From SFTJ01 sp905210415 (lineage in GTDB: Bacteria > Bacteroidota > Bacteroidia > Bacteroidales > Muribaculaceae): DNA of 64,000 bases. Below, one piece after another: positions 45,628-53,668 of the stretch. The position numbers and the translations under genes are program-made. Numbering within the stretch: the stretch's first letter is position 1; every line of letters starts with the position of its first letter. Below the pieces are notes generated by a model, which was given only the letters and a program-made list of their open reading frames with translations, searched no databases and had not been told where the DNA came from. The DNA lies in assembly GCA_902476295.1 (NCBI GenBank), contig CABSDC010000004.1:1-64000 (forward strand), given 5' to 3'.

Positions 45628-45883
45628 TACTCAAAAATAATGAAATTTTAGTACTGTATACATAGCATAATACAGAATTCTATGAATACCTGAGATTTAT
45701 TATATTTATAGAATATTCAGGTGAAAGGGACAATTTATACTAGATTTTTGCGATTCGAGCAGATCTGTAGGGCTGGAAAAGAGTATTTTTTTGGTTCATC
45801 CGACATTTCGAGTGATAGTGTCCTAAAAAGGAAAACCGCTGAACAAATTGTAGATTTGAATTTCGGACAACAAATATACAGTC

Positions 45884-46059
45884 ATGAACAATAGTTTTCT
45901 ATATCATGCTTGGGGGCTTTATACTCACAAATGCACTCGTGAAGAATACAAAGGTGACACGATGATCTTGCATGTTGAAGCAAAAGATCGTGAAAAAGAA
46001 TGTCCAAAGTGCGGCCACCGTCATTTGGTCAAGAAAGGTTTTCGCATACGTGACCTTAA
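45884..46059 (+). pseudogene. Truncated ISL3-like transposase, N-terminal zinc finger only
   Basis: The frame encodes about 58 transposase residues (YHAWGLYTHKCTREEYKGDT, then CPKCGHRHLVKKG) that match the N-terminal CxxC zinc ribbon of ISL3-type transposases, normally about 400 residues. It then enters MITE copy 4, which supplies the last residues and a stop at 46102. No transposase sequence is seen beyond the MITE, so the rest is deleted, not merely interrupted. Confidence 0.7.
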
Positions 46060-46242
46060 CCCAAATCGGTCATTAGGGCTTGGCAGGATTTCGGAATTTT
46101 AGAAGTGCAGGTTTCAATTGCTTTTTAATGAGTAATAGCCAGTTATTGCGAATTAAAAACAAGCAAAAAATGCCTGATAAAAACCGAAAGACGCCAAGCA
46201 GTAGAAAAAACACCTCATATACGTCCTAATGACCGATTTGGG
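46060..46242 (-). mobile_element. MITE-like element, copy 4 (reverse orientation)
   Basis: This 183-bp copy has perfect 18-bp terminal inverted repeats: CCCAAATCGGTCATTAGG at the left and CCTAATGACCGATTTGGG at the right. Flanks are CTTAA and ATTAA (4 of 5 match). It is inverted relative to the other four copies and lies inside the transposase remnant. Confidence 0.87.
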
Positions 46243-46343
46243 ATTAATAGTGTTTAGGTGTGTAAATTTACTAATATTTCGTCAAAATGCACACCAATAA
46301 CACATATTCAATACGGATTTTAACAAATATTTTAGTGTCTGGG

Positions 46344-47627
46344 TTATCGGGTGTAGAAGTCGATGATGCGGTTGATGGCGCGTTGGCAAACAGGGCAGAA
46401 TGCAGGCGCCTTGTTGGTACGCATGCGGCAGTTGAGTGCAGGGCGATACATCCCCTTTTCGTTGTATCCAGCGCCCACAAATGCGCCCACCTTGTTGCTA
46501 TATTCCTCGTCATCGGGTGTGGGTATAGGCGTGCCTTTTTCCACCATGTCGCTCCATTTGCTTTTGAAATCTTTCATCGATGTGATGTTTTGTTCCCAAG
46601 GCTCCACGTTGAGGTCGTAGGTGGCTGGATCGCCGTAATCATATTCGTCGGCAAGACCGCCGAAGCTGTGGCCAAATTCGTGTACTACCACTGGTGCGAA
46701 ATTAGGATTGTGGGCAGTGGTGAGGGTGTATTCGTTGTAGATTCCGCCACCGCCATATTCGTTGGTGTTTGCGAGAATGATGATGTGTTCGTAGAGAACG
46801 CCCGATATGGCATCGTGTATAGCCTTCACGCGAGTGGTGGTGAGGTAGCGGTCGCTATAGAATGTGCTGAAGTGCGAACCGAAGGCGGTGCTGCGCCATT
46901 CGCCGAGACGTGGAATGCTCATGCCACTATCGCGCGATGGGGTGAATACAGCCACAATGTTGAAGTCGTCTTTGCGGGTCTTAAATGGTTCGTGGTTGAA
47001 CAGCGAATTGCAAGTGGCTTGAGCGTCGTTGTAGAATGTGTCGCGCTCGGCTTGCGAATAGCCTTCGCCAAGTATCACCACATCGATGCATCGCTCCACG
47101 CTGCCGCCTTTATGCATATAGCGATAGTCGAGGTTAGGGTCGCGGTGACGTTGCTCGATGAGGATGTCTTGTGGATTGATGGTGTGAGTATATTTCGCTA
47201 TGGTCTCGTGCGAGGCGTTGATGAGCGTGACAGTCACCTCTACGGTGCGCTGTGGCATAGGCACCAGCATAGTGTGGTCGAACGAGCGTGCTGTGGTTTT
47301 AGCCTCGTCGGTAGTGAGCCATTCGTTGAATAGCGTTGAGAAAGAAGTCTGATAGATAGTGGTGCCAGTGGCAGCATCCTTCATCACCAGTTGACCGTTG
47401 CCGAGCAGTGGCATTTGGTCGAGGTGTTTGCGTCGTCCAGCCCAGATGGCAGTTTTCGACATCTCGTAGAGCGCTATGCCTTGGTGTTTGGCATCGCCAT
47501 ACAACTGATAGTCGATGCGCAGAGTAGTGTTGGTGAAATAGTCGCTAAATGTCACGTTGTGCTTCTTGGCGAATGCTGAGATTGCGCTCACGAGGCATAC
47601 TGCAATGATAAGAAGTCTTTTTGCCAT
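46344..47627 (-). CDS. Peptidase M64 (IgA-peptidase-like metalloprotease)
   Basis: I place the start at 47627 (MAKRLLIIAVCLVSAISAFA), giving 427 residues with a signal peptide; a longer frame from 47666 lacks a sensible start. The zinc-binding HEFGHSFGGLADEY block is the M64 hallmark (His, Glu, His and a downstream Asp/Glu). An N-terminal beta domain (about 25-150) precedes it, followed by VVILGEGYSQAERDTFY. Family members from Bacteroidota are exported; the type enzyme cleaves IgA, but the substrate here is unproven. The Cys near the C-terminus (NCRMRTNKAPAFCPVCQRAI) may form a disulfide or bind metal. Confidence 0.88.
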   Translation of the reverse strand: MAKRLLIIAVCLVSAISAFAKKHNVTFSDYFTNTTLRIDYQLYGDAKHQGIALYEMSKTAIWAGRRKHLDQMPLLGNGQLVMKDAATGTTIYQTSFSTLFNEWLTTDEAKTTARSFDHTMLVPMPQRTVEVTVTLINASHETIAKYTHTINPQDILIEQRHRDPNLDYRYMHKGGSVERCIDVVILGEGYSQAERDTFYNDAQATCNSLFNHEPFKTRKDDFNIVAVFTPSRDSGMSIPRLGEWRSTAFGSHFSTFYSDRYLTTTRVKAIHDAISGVLYEHIIILANTNEYGGGGIYNEYTLTTAHNPNFAPVVVHEFGHSFGGLADEYDYGDPATYDLNVEPWEQNITSMKDFKSKWSDMVEKGTPIPTPDDEEYSNKVGAFVGAGYNEKGMYRPALNCRMRTNKAPAFCPVCQRAINRIIDFYTR

Positions 47628-47659
47628 GGTGATTATGTTTTGGTTTTGGGCAAGCGGTG

Positions 47660-50299
47660 TCAGCACTTGCCAGTGAGTATTTTTTTGATTTCGTTGAGTT
47701 TGTTGAGGGCTTCCACCGGAGTGAGGTTGTTGATGTCGGCGCCGAGAATCTCGTCGCGCACTTGGCAGAGCACAGGGTCGTCGAGCTGGAAGAACGATAG
47801 TTGCATACCGCTTTCCACCTTCGATTGAGGCACGTTGCTCATATTGATGTCGTTGGAGTGGTCTTCCTCAAGTTGCTTCAGCACTTGGTCGGCTCGTTTG
47901 ATGATTACCTGAGGCATACCAGCCAGTTTGGCAACGTGAATACCGAAGCTGTGTTCGCTGCCTCCTTTCACCAGTTTGCGCACGAAAATCACCTTGCCTG
48001 CAATCTCCTTCACCGACACGTTGTAGTTGACTATACGGTGAAACGATTTCTCCATCTCGTTGAGTTCGTGGTAGTGTGTGGCAAACAGAGTCTTAGGGTG
48101 ACAACGGCTGTGTTCGTGCAGATATTCCACAATCGACCAGGCGATAGAAATGCCGTCGTAGGTGCTTGTGCCACGACCCAACTCGTCGAAAAGCACGAGG
48201 CTGCGCTCGCTGATGTTGTTGAGGATGCTTGCCGCCTCGGTCATTTCCACCATAAAGGTAGACTCGCCGAGTGAGATGTTGTCGCTTGCGCCCACGCGAG
48301 TGAAAATCTTGTCTACGATGCCTATTTTAGCCGCTTGTGCCGGTACATAGCATCCTATCTGAGCCATCAGCACAATGAGGGCTGTTTGGCGCAGCAGAGC
48401 CGATTTACCCGACATGTTAGGACCAGTGATCATGATTATCTGTTGGTCGTCGTTGCCGAGGTGTATGCTGTTGCTGATGTATCGCTCGTTGATAGGCAAT
48501 TGCTTCTCAATCACAGGGTGGCGGCCCTCGGTGATGTCAATCACGAGCGAATCGTTGAGCTCTGGGCGGTTGTATTTGTTCTCGATAGCCACGCGAGTGA
48601 ACGATAGCAGGCAGTCGAGGTGAGAAACCAGGTTGGAATTGAGTTGGATAGCCGGTATATAGTCGGTGACGGCAGCCACCAGTTCGTTGAATAGTCGGGT
48701 CTCAATCACGGCAATCTTTTCTTCTGCGCCGAGAATCTTCTCCTCATATTCTTTGAGTTCGGGAGTGATATATCGTTCGGCGCTCACCAGCGTCTGCTTG
48801 CGAATCCAATCCTCAGGCACCTTGTCCTTGTGAGTGTTGCGCACTTCTATGTAGTAGCCAAACACGTTGTTGAAGTCTATTTTCAGGCTTGGGATGCCAG
48901 TGCGTTCGCTTTCCGACTGCTGCATGCGCAGCAAGAAGTCTTTGCTTGAATGGCTGATGTGGCGCAATTCGTCGAGCTCGGCATTCACGCCAGGATTGAT
49001 GAAGTTGCCACGAGCCAGCAGATTTGGGGCATCGGGATTGATTTCGCGAGCTATTCGGTCGCGAATGAGTTGGCAAGTGTTCATTTGCTCGCCGATGCCT
49101 TGCAGCACATCGTGGTTGCTTGCCGAGCAGAGGGCTTTGATAGGCTCGATAGCCGTGAGAGCCATGCGCAGTTGCACCAGTTCGCGCGGAGTGATGCGAC
49201 CCACAGCCACTTTTGAGATAAGGCGCTCAAGGTCGCCAATGGTTTCGAGTTGCTGCGTGAGCAATTCGCGTCCTTCCACGTATTTGAAGAAATATTCCAC
49301 CACGCTCAGCCGGCGGTTGATTTGCTCCACGTCTTTGAGAGGGAACAATATCCAGCGACGCAGCAATCGGGCGCCCATAGGCGAGAGAGTGCGGTCGATT
49401 ACCGATAGCAGGCTCTTGCCGTCTTCGCTCATGGCGTCGATGAGTTCGAGGTTGCGGATGGTGAATTTATCAAGGCGCACATATCGCTCAGCCTCGATGC
49501 GCGAGAGAGTGGTGATGTGGCTGATGTGAGTGTGCTGAGTGATGTCGAGATAGCAAAGTATAGCACCCGAAGCCACTATGGCATTGTGCATAGTGTGAAT
49601 GCCGAAGCCCTTGAGGTTTTTGGTCTCGAAGTGCTTTAGCAGGCGGTCGGTAGCCGTTTCTTCGGTGAAAATCCAGTCGTCGAGTTCAAAAGATAGATAG
49701 TTGGCGTTGAAGGTTTTGTTAAACAAGTCGCGTTTGCCTCGCTCCACCAGCACTTCCTTAGGCGAGAAGTTGCCAAGGAGTTTTTCCACATAGTCTTCAG
49801 TACCCTCGGCAGTGAGAAATTCGCCCGTACTGATGTCGAGAAACGCCACGCCCAACGCCTTTTTGCCGAAATATACGGCAGCGAGGAAGTTGTTTTCGCG
49901 CAGGTTGAGCACATTGTCGTTGATCGACACGCCCGGCGTCACCAGTTCGGTGATGCCGCGTTTCACGAGTTTCTTGGTGAGTTTAGGGTCCTCAAGTTGC
50001 TCACAGATAGCCACGCGCTTGCCGGCACGCACCAGTTTTGGCAGGTAAGTGTCGAGGGCATGGTGAGGGAAACCAGCCAGTTCCACACTTTGCGCCGAGC
50101 CGTTGGCACGTCGGGTGAGGGTAAGTCCAAGAATTTCAGATGCGGTGATGGCATCATCGCTGAATGTCTCGTAGAAGTCGCCTACACGAAACAGCAATAC
50201 GGCATCGGGATGTTTGCCTTTCATCTCGATGTATTGTTTCATCAGCGGTGTTTCAACTATTTCTTTTGCCACGTTGTTTTCGTTTTTGCTTGTATCCAA
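47660..50299 (-). CDS. mutS: DNA mismatch repair protein MutS
   Basis: The 879-residue protein is a complete MutS: the mismatch-reading Phe-x-Glu in RVGDFYETFSD (about 40-46), connector and lever domains, Walker A MITGPNMSGKSALLRQ (about 620), LVLFDELGRGTSTYDG (about 703) and ATHYHELNEME. MutS recognises mismatches and recruits MutL. It ends 33 bp upstream of the M64 gene on the same strand. Given an intact mutS, hypermutation does not explain the frameshift in the next gene. Confidence 0.96.
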   Translation of the reverse strand: MDTSKNENNVAKEIVETPLMKQYIEMKGKHPDAVLLFRVGDFYETFSDDAITASEILGLTLTRRANGSAQSVELAGFPHHALDTYLPKLVRAGKRVAICEQLEDPKLTKKLVKRGITELVTPGVSINDNVLNLRENNFLAAVYFGKKALGVAFLDISTGEFLTAEGTEDYVEKLLGNFSPKEVLVERGKRDLFNKTFNANYLSFELDDWIFTEETATDRLLKHFETKNLKGFGIHTMHNAIVASGAILCYLDITQHTHISHITTLSRIEAERYVRLDKFTIRNLELIDAMSEDGKSLLSVIDRTLSPMGARLLRRWILFPLKDVEQINRRLSVVEYFFKYVEGRELLTQQLETIGDLERLISKVAVGRITPRELVQLRMALTAIEPIKALCSASNHDVLQGIGEQMNTCQLIRDRIAREINPDAPNLLARGNFINPGVNAELDELRHISHSSKDFLLRMQQSESERTGIPSLKIDFNNVFGYYIEVRNTHKDKVPEDWIRKQTLVSAERYITPELKEYEEKILGAEEKIAVIETRLFNELVAAVTDYIPAIQLNSNLVSHLDCLLSFTRVAIENKYNRPELNDSLVIDITEGRHPVIEKQLPINERYISNSIHLGNDDQQIIMITGPNMSGKSALLRQTALIVLMAQIGCYVPAQAAKIGIVDKIFTRVGASDNISLGESTFMVEMTEAASILNNISERSLVLFDELGRGTSTYDGISIAWSIVEYLHEHSRCHPKTLFATHYHELNEMEKSFHRIVNYNVSVKEIAGKVIFVRKLVKGGSEHSFGIHVAKLAGMPQVIIKRADQVLKQLEEDHSNDINMSNVPQSKVESGMQLSFFQLDDPVLCQVRDEILGADINNLTPVEALNKLNEIKKILTGKC

Positions 50300-50362
50300 G
50301 TCGGTAATGACCGATGAACAACAAAGTTAGCAAAATTCCCACTATCGTGCAAGAAAAAACCA

Positions 50363-50397
50363 CCCCCGCCGGCAACGAATTGGGCTGCTGGCGGGGG
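50363..50397 (-). terminator. Terminator after the BspA-like gene
   Basis: CCCCCGCC pairs with GGCGGGGG, extended by GGCA/TGCT, and the minus strand continues TGGTTTTTTC. It ends the BspA-like transcript before mutS. Confidence 0.82.
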
Positions 50398-50425
50398 CAG
50401 AATTGATATCGTATTTCTGTGGGGA

Positions 50426-51602
50426 TTAGTTGACGAGGGTCTTGAACGACTTGCCAGCTGCTTTCACGATGAAGACGCCTGTGGATGGTGCTGTGATGCT
50501 CTTCTTGGTGCCGCGATAGAGCAGTTGGCCGTTGATGCCGTAGAGCTCTACCACGTCGGCAGCTTCAGCGCCTTCCACGATGATTTCGCCGTTGTTGGCA
50601 TACACCTTCAACGCATTGCTGGTGATTGCATCTACGCTTGTGAAGATTTCTGATTTCTTGAAGTGTTTCCAACCCTCAGCCGCTTTGTAGGTGTTAACGT
50701 AGCCTCCTGTCACGCGAAGTCGAGCGGTGTCGTAGGTGTTTTTGTCGAACACGTTGAGTCCGCCCACGTTTTTGTCGCAGGTGCTGTCGTAGTCGCAATT
50801 CATTGTCGGAGGAACAGGATTGAATGAATTCACTCGCTTTAGTCCTGTGCAGCCAGCGAATGCCTTGTCGCCAATGCTATTCACGCTGGTGCCTAATGAT
50901 ATCCACTCCAAAGAACTGCAACCAGCGAAAGCCGATTCGCCAATGGTGGTGACAGCGTCGGGGAACAATGCGTTTGGCAAACTAAAGCAACCTTCGAATG
51001 ATGATTTGCCGATGGTTTTCACTTTCTCGCCGATAGTGAGTTGGGTTGCGCTCATGCAATACGCAAATGCGTAGTCGCCGATTGTGGTAACTTTCTCGCC
51101 GATAGTGAGTTGGGTTGCGCTCATGCAACCCATAAATGCGTGGTCGCCGATTGTGGTAACGTTCTCGGGGATGATGATTTTAGACAGATTGGTTGCGGCA
51201 AACGATGCTTCGCCGATAGTATGCAAAGAGTCGCTATTGGTAAAATTGATGGTGGAAAGTTTGCTACATTGTGCGAAAGAGTAGTTGCCTGTGTGCTCTA
51301 TTGGTGCTGTGATGGTTAGTTCTGTCACTTCCCCTAACTCATAGAACACGTAGTCGCCGATAGATGTGATGTCGCCAGAAATCACGATGGATGTTATTTG
51401 TTTTCTAAGACTTGGGAATGGCAATTTGGATTCTGTGGCATTAGGCATATCGCCAGTGCCGGTGATGGTGAGCACACCGTTGTCGTCGAGAGTCCAAGGA
51501 AATGCCGCTGCCCAGAAGTTTGCCCGAAGTAGCCGCATTAGCTGTAAAACATGCAAATAAAGAGAGAGTAAATACAAACAATACTTTTAAATTTTTAGCC
51601 AT
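50426..51602 (-). pseudogene. BspA-like leucine-rich repeat surface protein, frameshifted after the signal peptide
   Basis: From the ATG at 51602 the frame gives a signal peptide (MAKNLKVLFVFTLSLFACF, TANAATSGK) and LLGSGIS, then breaks: one extra T in TTCCTTGG near 51496-51497 shifts the frame. The other frame continues WTLDDNGVLTITGTGDM, the usual BspA start, followed by about nine LRR_5 repeats of 23 residues (for example ATQLTIGEKVTTIGDYAF) and a type IX secretion C-terminal domain (VVELYGINGQLLYRG, ending KSFKTLVN). The intact protein would be about 390 residues and lie on the cell surface. It may be a recent mutation, a sequencing error, or a slippage switch. Confidence 0.8.
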
Positions 51603-51777
51603 AGCACTCTATTGTATTTTGTCGTCCGCAAAGTCCTCCAAAGCGGATATTTTTTTAATCATAAAAGGCGCGAGGACTTATGCCGTAAGTAGGGCTGCAC
51701 CTTTTCCGCAGTCTTGTTGGTCGGAGCAAATGCTATTGCCTACAGAGCGTGTGGCGAAGTGTTTGTTTCAACTTAAA
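51603..51777. other. Upstream region of the BspA-like gene
   Basis: No gene is recognised. It holds the promoter region of the BspA-like gene. A run of six T at 51650-51655 and GC-rich pieces near 51665-51700 are unremarkable. Confidence 0.3.
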
Positions 51778-51955
51778 CCCAAATTGGTTATTAGGTCGTA
51801 TATGTTATTTAAGACTACTTGAAGTCTTTCGTTTTTTATAAGGCATCTTTTGCGTGTTTTTAATTCGCAATAGCTTGCTATAACTCGTTAAAAAGCAAAC
51901 AAAATCCGCACTTCTAAAATTAGAAATACATTCAAGTCCTAATAACCGAATTGGG
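51778..51955 (+). mobile_element. MITE-like element, copy 5
   Basis: This 178-bp copy has ends CCCAAATTGGTTATTAGG and CCTAATAACCGAATTGGG and is flanked by perfect TTAAA direct repeats (51773-51777 and 51956-51960). It is the most diverged and shortest full copy, and lies upstream of the BspA-like gene. Confidence 0.87.
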
Positions 51956-52110
51956 TTAAATTTGGTCAGACTGACAGTGAATCTACTTAATATGGTTTTG
52001 GCGGCAAAAGTAGATAAAGTTGTGGACATAAGTGAAATAAATGCCGTGAAAAAATAGCGTAAATGTAACTGAAATGTCACAAAATATGTTCGAAGCGATA
52101 TATCGTGCGC

Positions 52111-52932
52111 TTAGGTTACGGGAATTGCTGTCCAATAGATAGGAATCAGGTCGGTGGGTTTGTTGTCAGCATCGGCCGACCATCGCTGTGGCACAATCAC
52201 AATCTTGTCGGGGTCGGGGTTGAGCCAAGCCGCCCACCACGAGGTGAGTGTGTTGGCGCAGATGATGTGGTTGCTGTGCAGCATAGCCTGCATAAGATCG
52301 AAATCAGAGAGATTGGCTGTGGAGACAAATATGCTGTCGTCGGGCAGCAACAATTGCTGCTTCACGAGTTCGGCATCGCTGGTAAACACCAGAAATTGCG
52401 CATCGGTGATATAGGTGCGAATGTTGGCTATCGCCCAGTTGTAGTAGTCGGTGGTGCAGGTGTTGCTTGGGCTTGTGGGTTGATGTATGTGCAGAGCCAC
52501 AGTTTCGCGTCTGCCCTTGTGTGCAAGTATGCCCTTCGCGGCATCGCTCAATTGACATTCGGGCACGATAAATGCGCGGCTCACATCCTCGTTGGCAGCC
52601 TCGAAATAGCGTGGCGATGCCCACGAGCCTATGCAGAGGCCTTCGGTAGCATCAATCACGTCGCGCGCAAACACGCCAAATGTGTCGGTGATAACGTTGC
52701 CCTTGTCGGCCGTTTTGCCGAAAATTCCTTTCAGGCGGTCGCTAAGCGAGGTGCGAAAGGGAGCCACATCGTTGGCGGTAGCCTCGGTGTAGCCAGTGAG
52801 TGCGAATTGTGAGGCAATCCATTGCTTTGGGGTGAGAAGAGCCACATTGTCGCCTTGGTTTTTTAGGCGAAGATATAGCGCATATTGAAACATCTGCTCG
52901 CAGAGAGAGCCAAATATCTTAATGATTTTCAT
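52111..52932 (-). CDS. GT11-family glycosyltransferase (alpha-1,2-fucosyltransferase-like)
   Basis: The 273-residue protein shows the GT11 frame: an N-terminal block IKIFGSLCEQMFQYALYLRL, where the family has GGLGNQMFQYA, and HIICANTLTSWWAAWLNPD, where it has S-N-S-SFSWWAAWL. The GDP-fucose motif that normally reads VHIRRGDY is here VALHIHQPTSPS, so the key arginines are missing; donor use may differ or activity may be lost. GT11 enzymes add alpha-1,2-fucose to surface glycans. It ends a three-gene minus-strand unit with the methyltransferase-like protein (3-bp gap) and YfhO. Confidence 0.75.
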   Translation of the reverse strand: MKIIKIFGSLCEQMFQYALYLRLKNQGDNVALLTPKQWIASQFALTGYTEATANDVAPFRTSLSDRLKGIFGKTADKGNVITDTFGVFARDVIDATEGLCIGSWASPRYFEAANEDVSRAFIVPECQLSDAAKGILAHKGRRETVALHIHQPTSPSNTCTTDYYNWAIANIRTYITDAQFLVFTSDAELVKQQLLLPDDSIFVSTANLSDFDLMQAMLHSNHIICANTLTSWWAAWLNPDPDKIVIVPQRWSADADNKPTDLIPIYWTAIPVT

Positions 52933-52935
52933 TGA

Positions 52936-53655
52936 TTATATCCAAATTGAGAAGTCTTGTCGAGGAAGCGATTGTCGGGCAACAAACACCGCAAGCCTAT
53001 CGTTGCTAAACGACATGCCGTGCTGTGCATATTGGCGGCTGTCTTCCCACATCTGTCGCATAAGGCGGTCGTTGGCGATGTTGCGGAAAATCACCACACC
53101 CTCGCTATCGAGGATTGAATTGACGAAGTATTGCAGTTGGCTGTAGTTGTCGACGTGCGAGATGCTGTTGATGACTATAAACGGATGATCGTCGTCGGCA
53201 AGTGCTGCGGGATAGTCGGTGACGGCATTCACTATGCTGTTCAGATGGGTGATGCGGCTCTCAAACTGGGTGAAGATGCCACTGGTGGCATCGCAGGTGA
53301 GGCTTGCCGGGTCGAAGAGCCACAGGTGGCTTTTGCTGTTCACCATTAGCGTGGTAGCAGCCGAGAGTCCGTAGTTTGAGCCAATCTGCAGCACGTTGAG
53401 CGGATTGAAATAGTTGACAATGCGGAAAAGCAACTTGGCATTGTGCAGCGACATGGGTCGCTTGCGTTTGCCGGTGTGCTTTATCGCCTGCTTGATGGCG
53501 GTGTGCAGATACTCTATGCTTTCGTAGGCATAGTAGTGATATTTTTGGCGCATCACGTTGGTGATGAAGTAGAAGGCAAACGGCGAGTGAACGCCGAAGC
53601 CCTTGCTTCGCCAGAAACGTTGCCACATAGTGAGGTGTTTAGAGAGGTTGTTCAT
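52936..53655 (-). CDS. Class I SAM-methyltransferase-like protein
   Basis: The real start is MNNLSKHLTMWQRFWRSKGF at 53655, 239 residues; a longer frame to 54126 translates the antisense of yfhO and is spurious. The protein has a Rossmann-like core: LNVLQIGSNYGLSAATTLMV (motif I position), LWLFDPASL (motif II) and HPFIVINSISHVDNYSQLQY. The motif I glycines are modified (IGSNYG). It probably acts on a small molecule or glycan precursor; substrate unknown. It starts 13 bp after the yfhO stop. Confidence 0.72.
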   Translation of the reverse strand: MNNLSKHLTMWQRFWRSKGFGVHSPFAFYFITNVMRQKYHYYAYESIEYLHTAIKQAIKHTGKRKRPMSLHNAKLLFRIVNYFNPLNVLQIGSNYGLSAATTLMVNSKSHLWLFDPASLTCDATSGIFTQFESRITHLNSIVNAVTDYPAALADDDHPFIVINSISHVDNYSQLQYFVNSILDSEGVVIFRNIANDRLMRQMWEDSRQYAQHGMSFSNDRLAVFVARQSLPRQDFSIWI

Positions 53656-53668
53656 AGTGCGGAGAGTG

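Noticed and set aside
46287..47333. A 348-codon plus-strand frame opposite the M64 peptidase
   Set aside because: It is the antisense of a gene with a complete zinc motif and has no recognised domain.
51000..51150. Tandem DNA repeats as a CRISPR-like or mobile repeat
   Set aside because: The 69-bp repeats are the coding units of the leucine-rich repeats.
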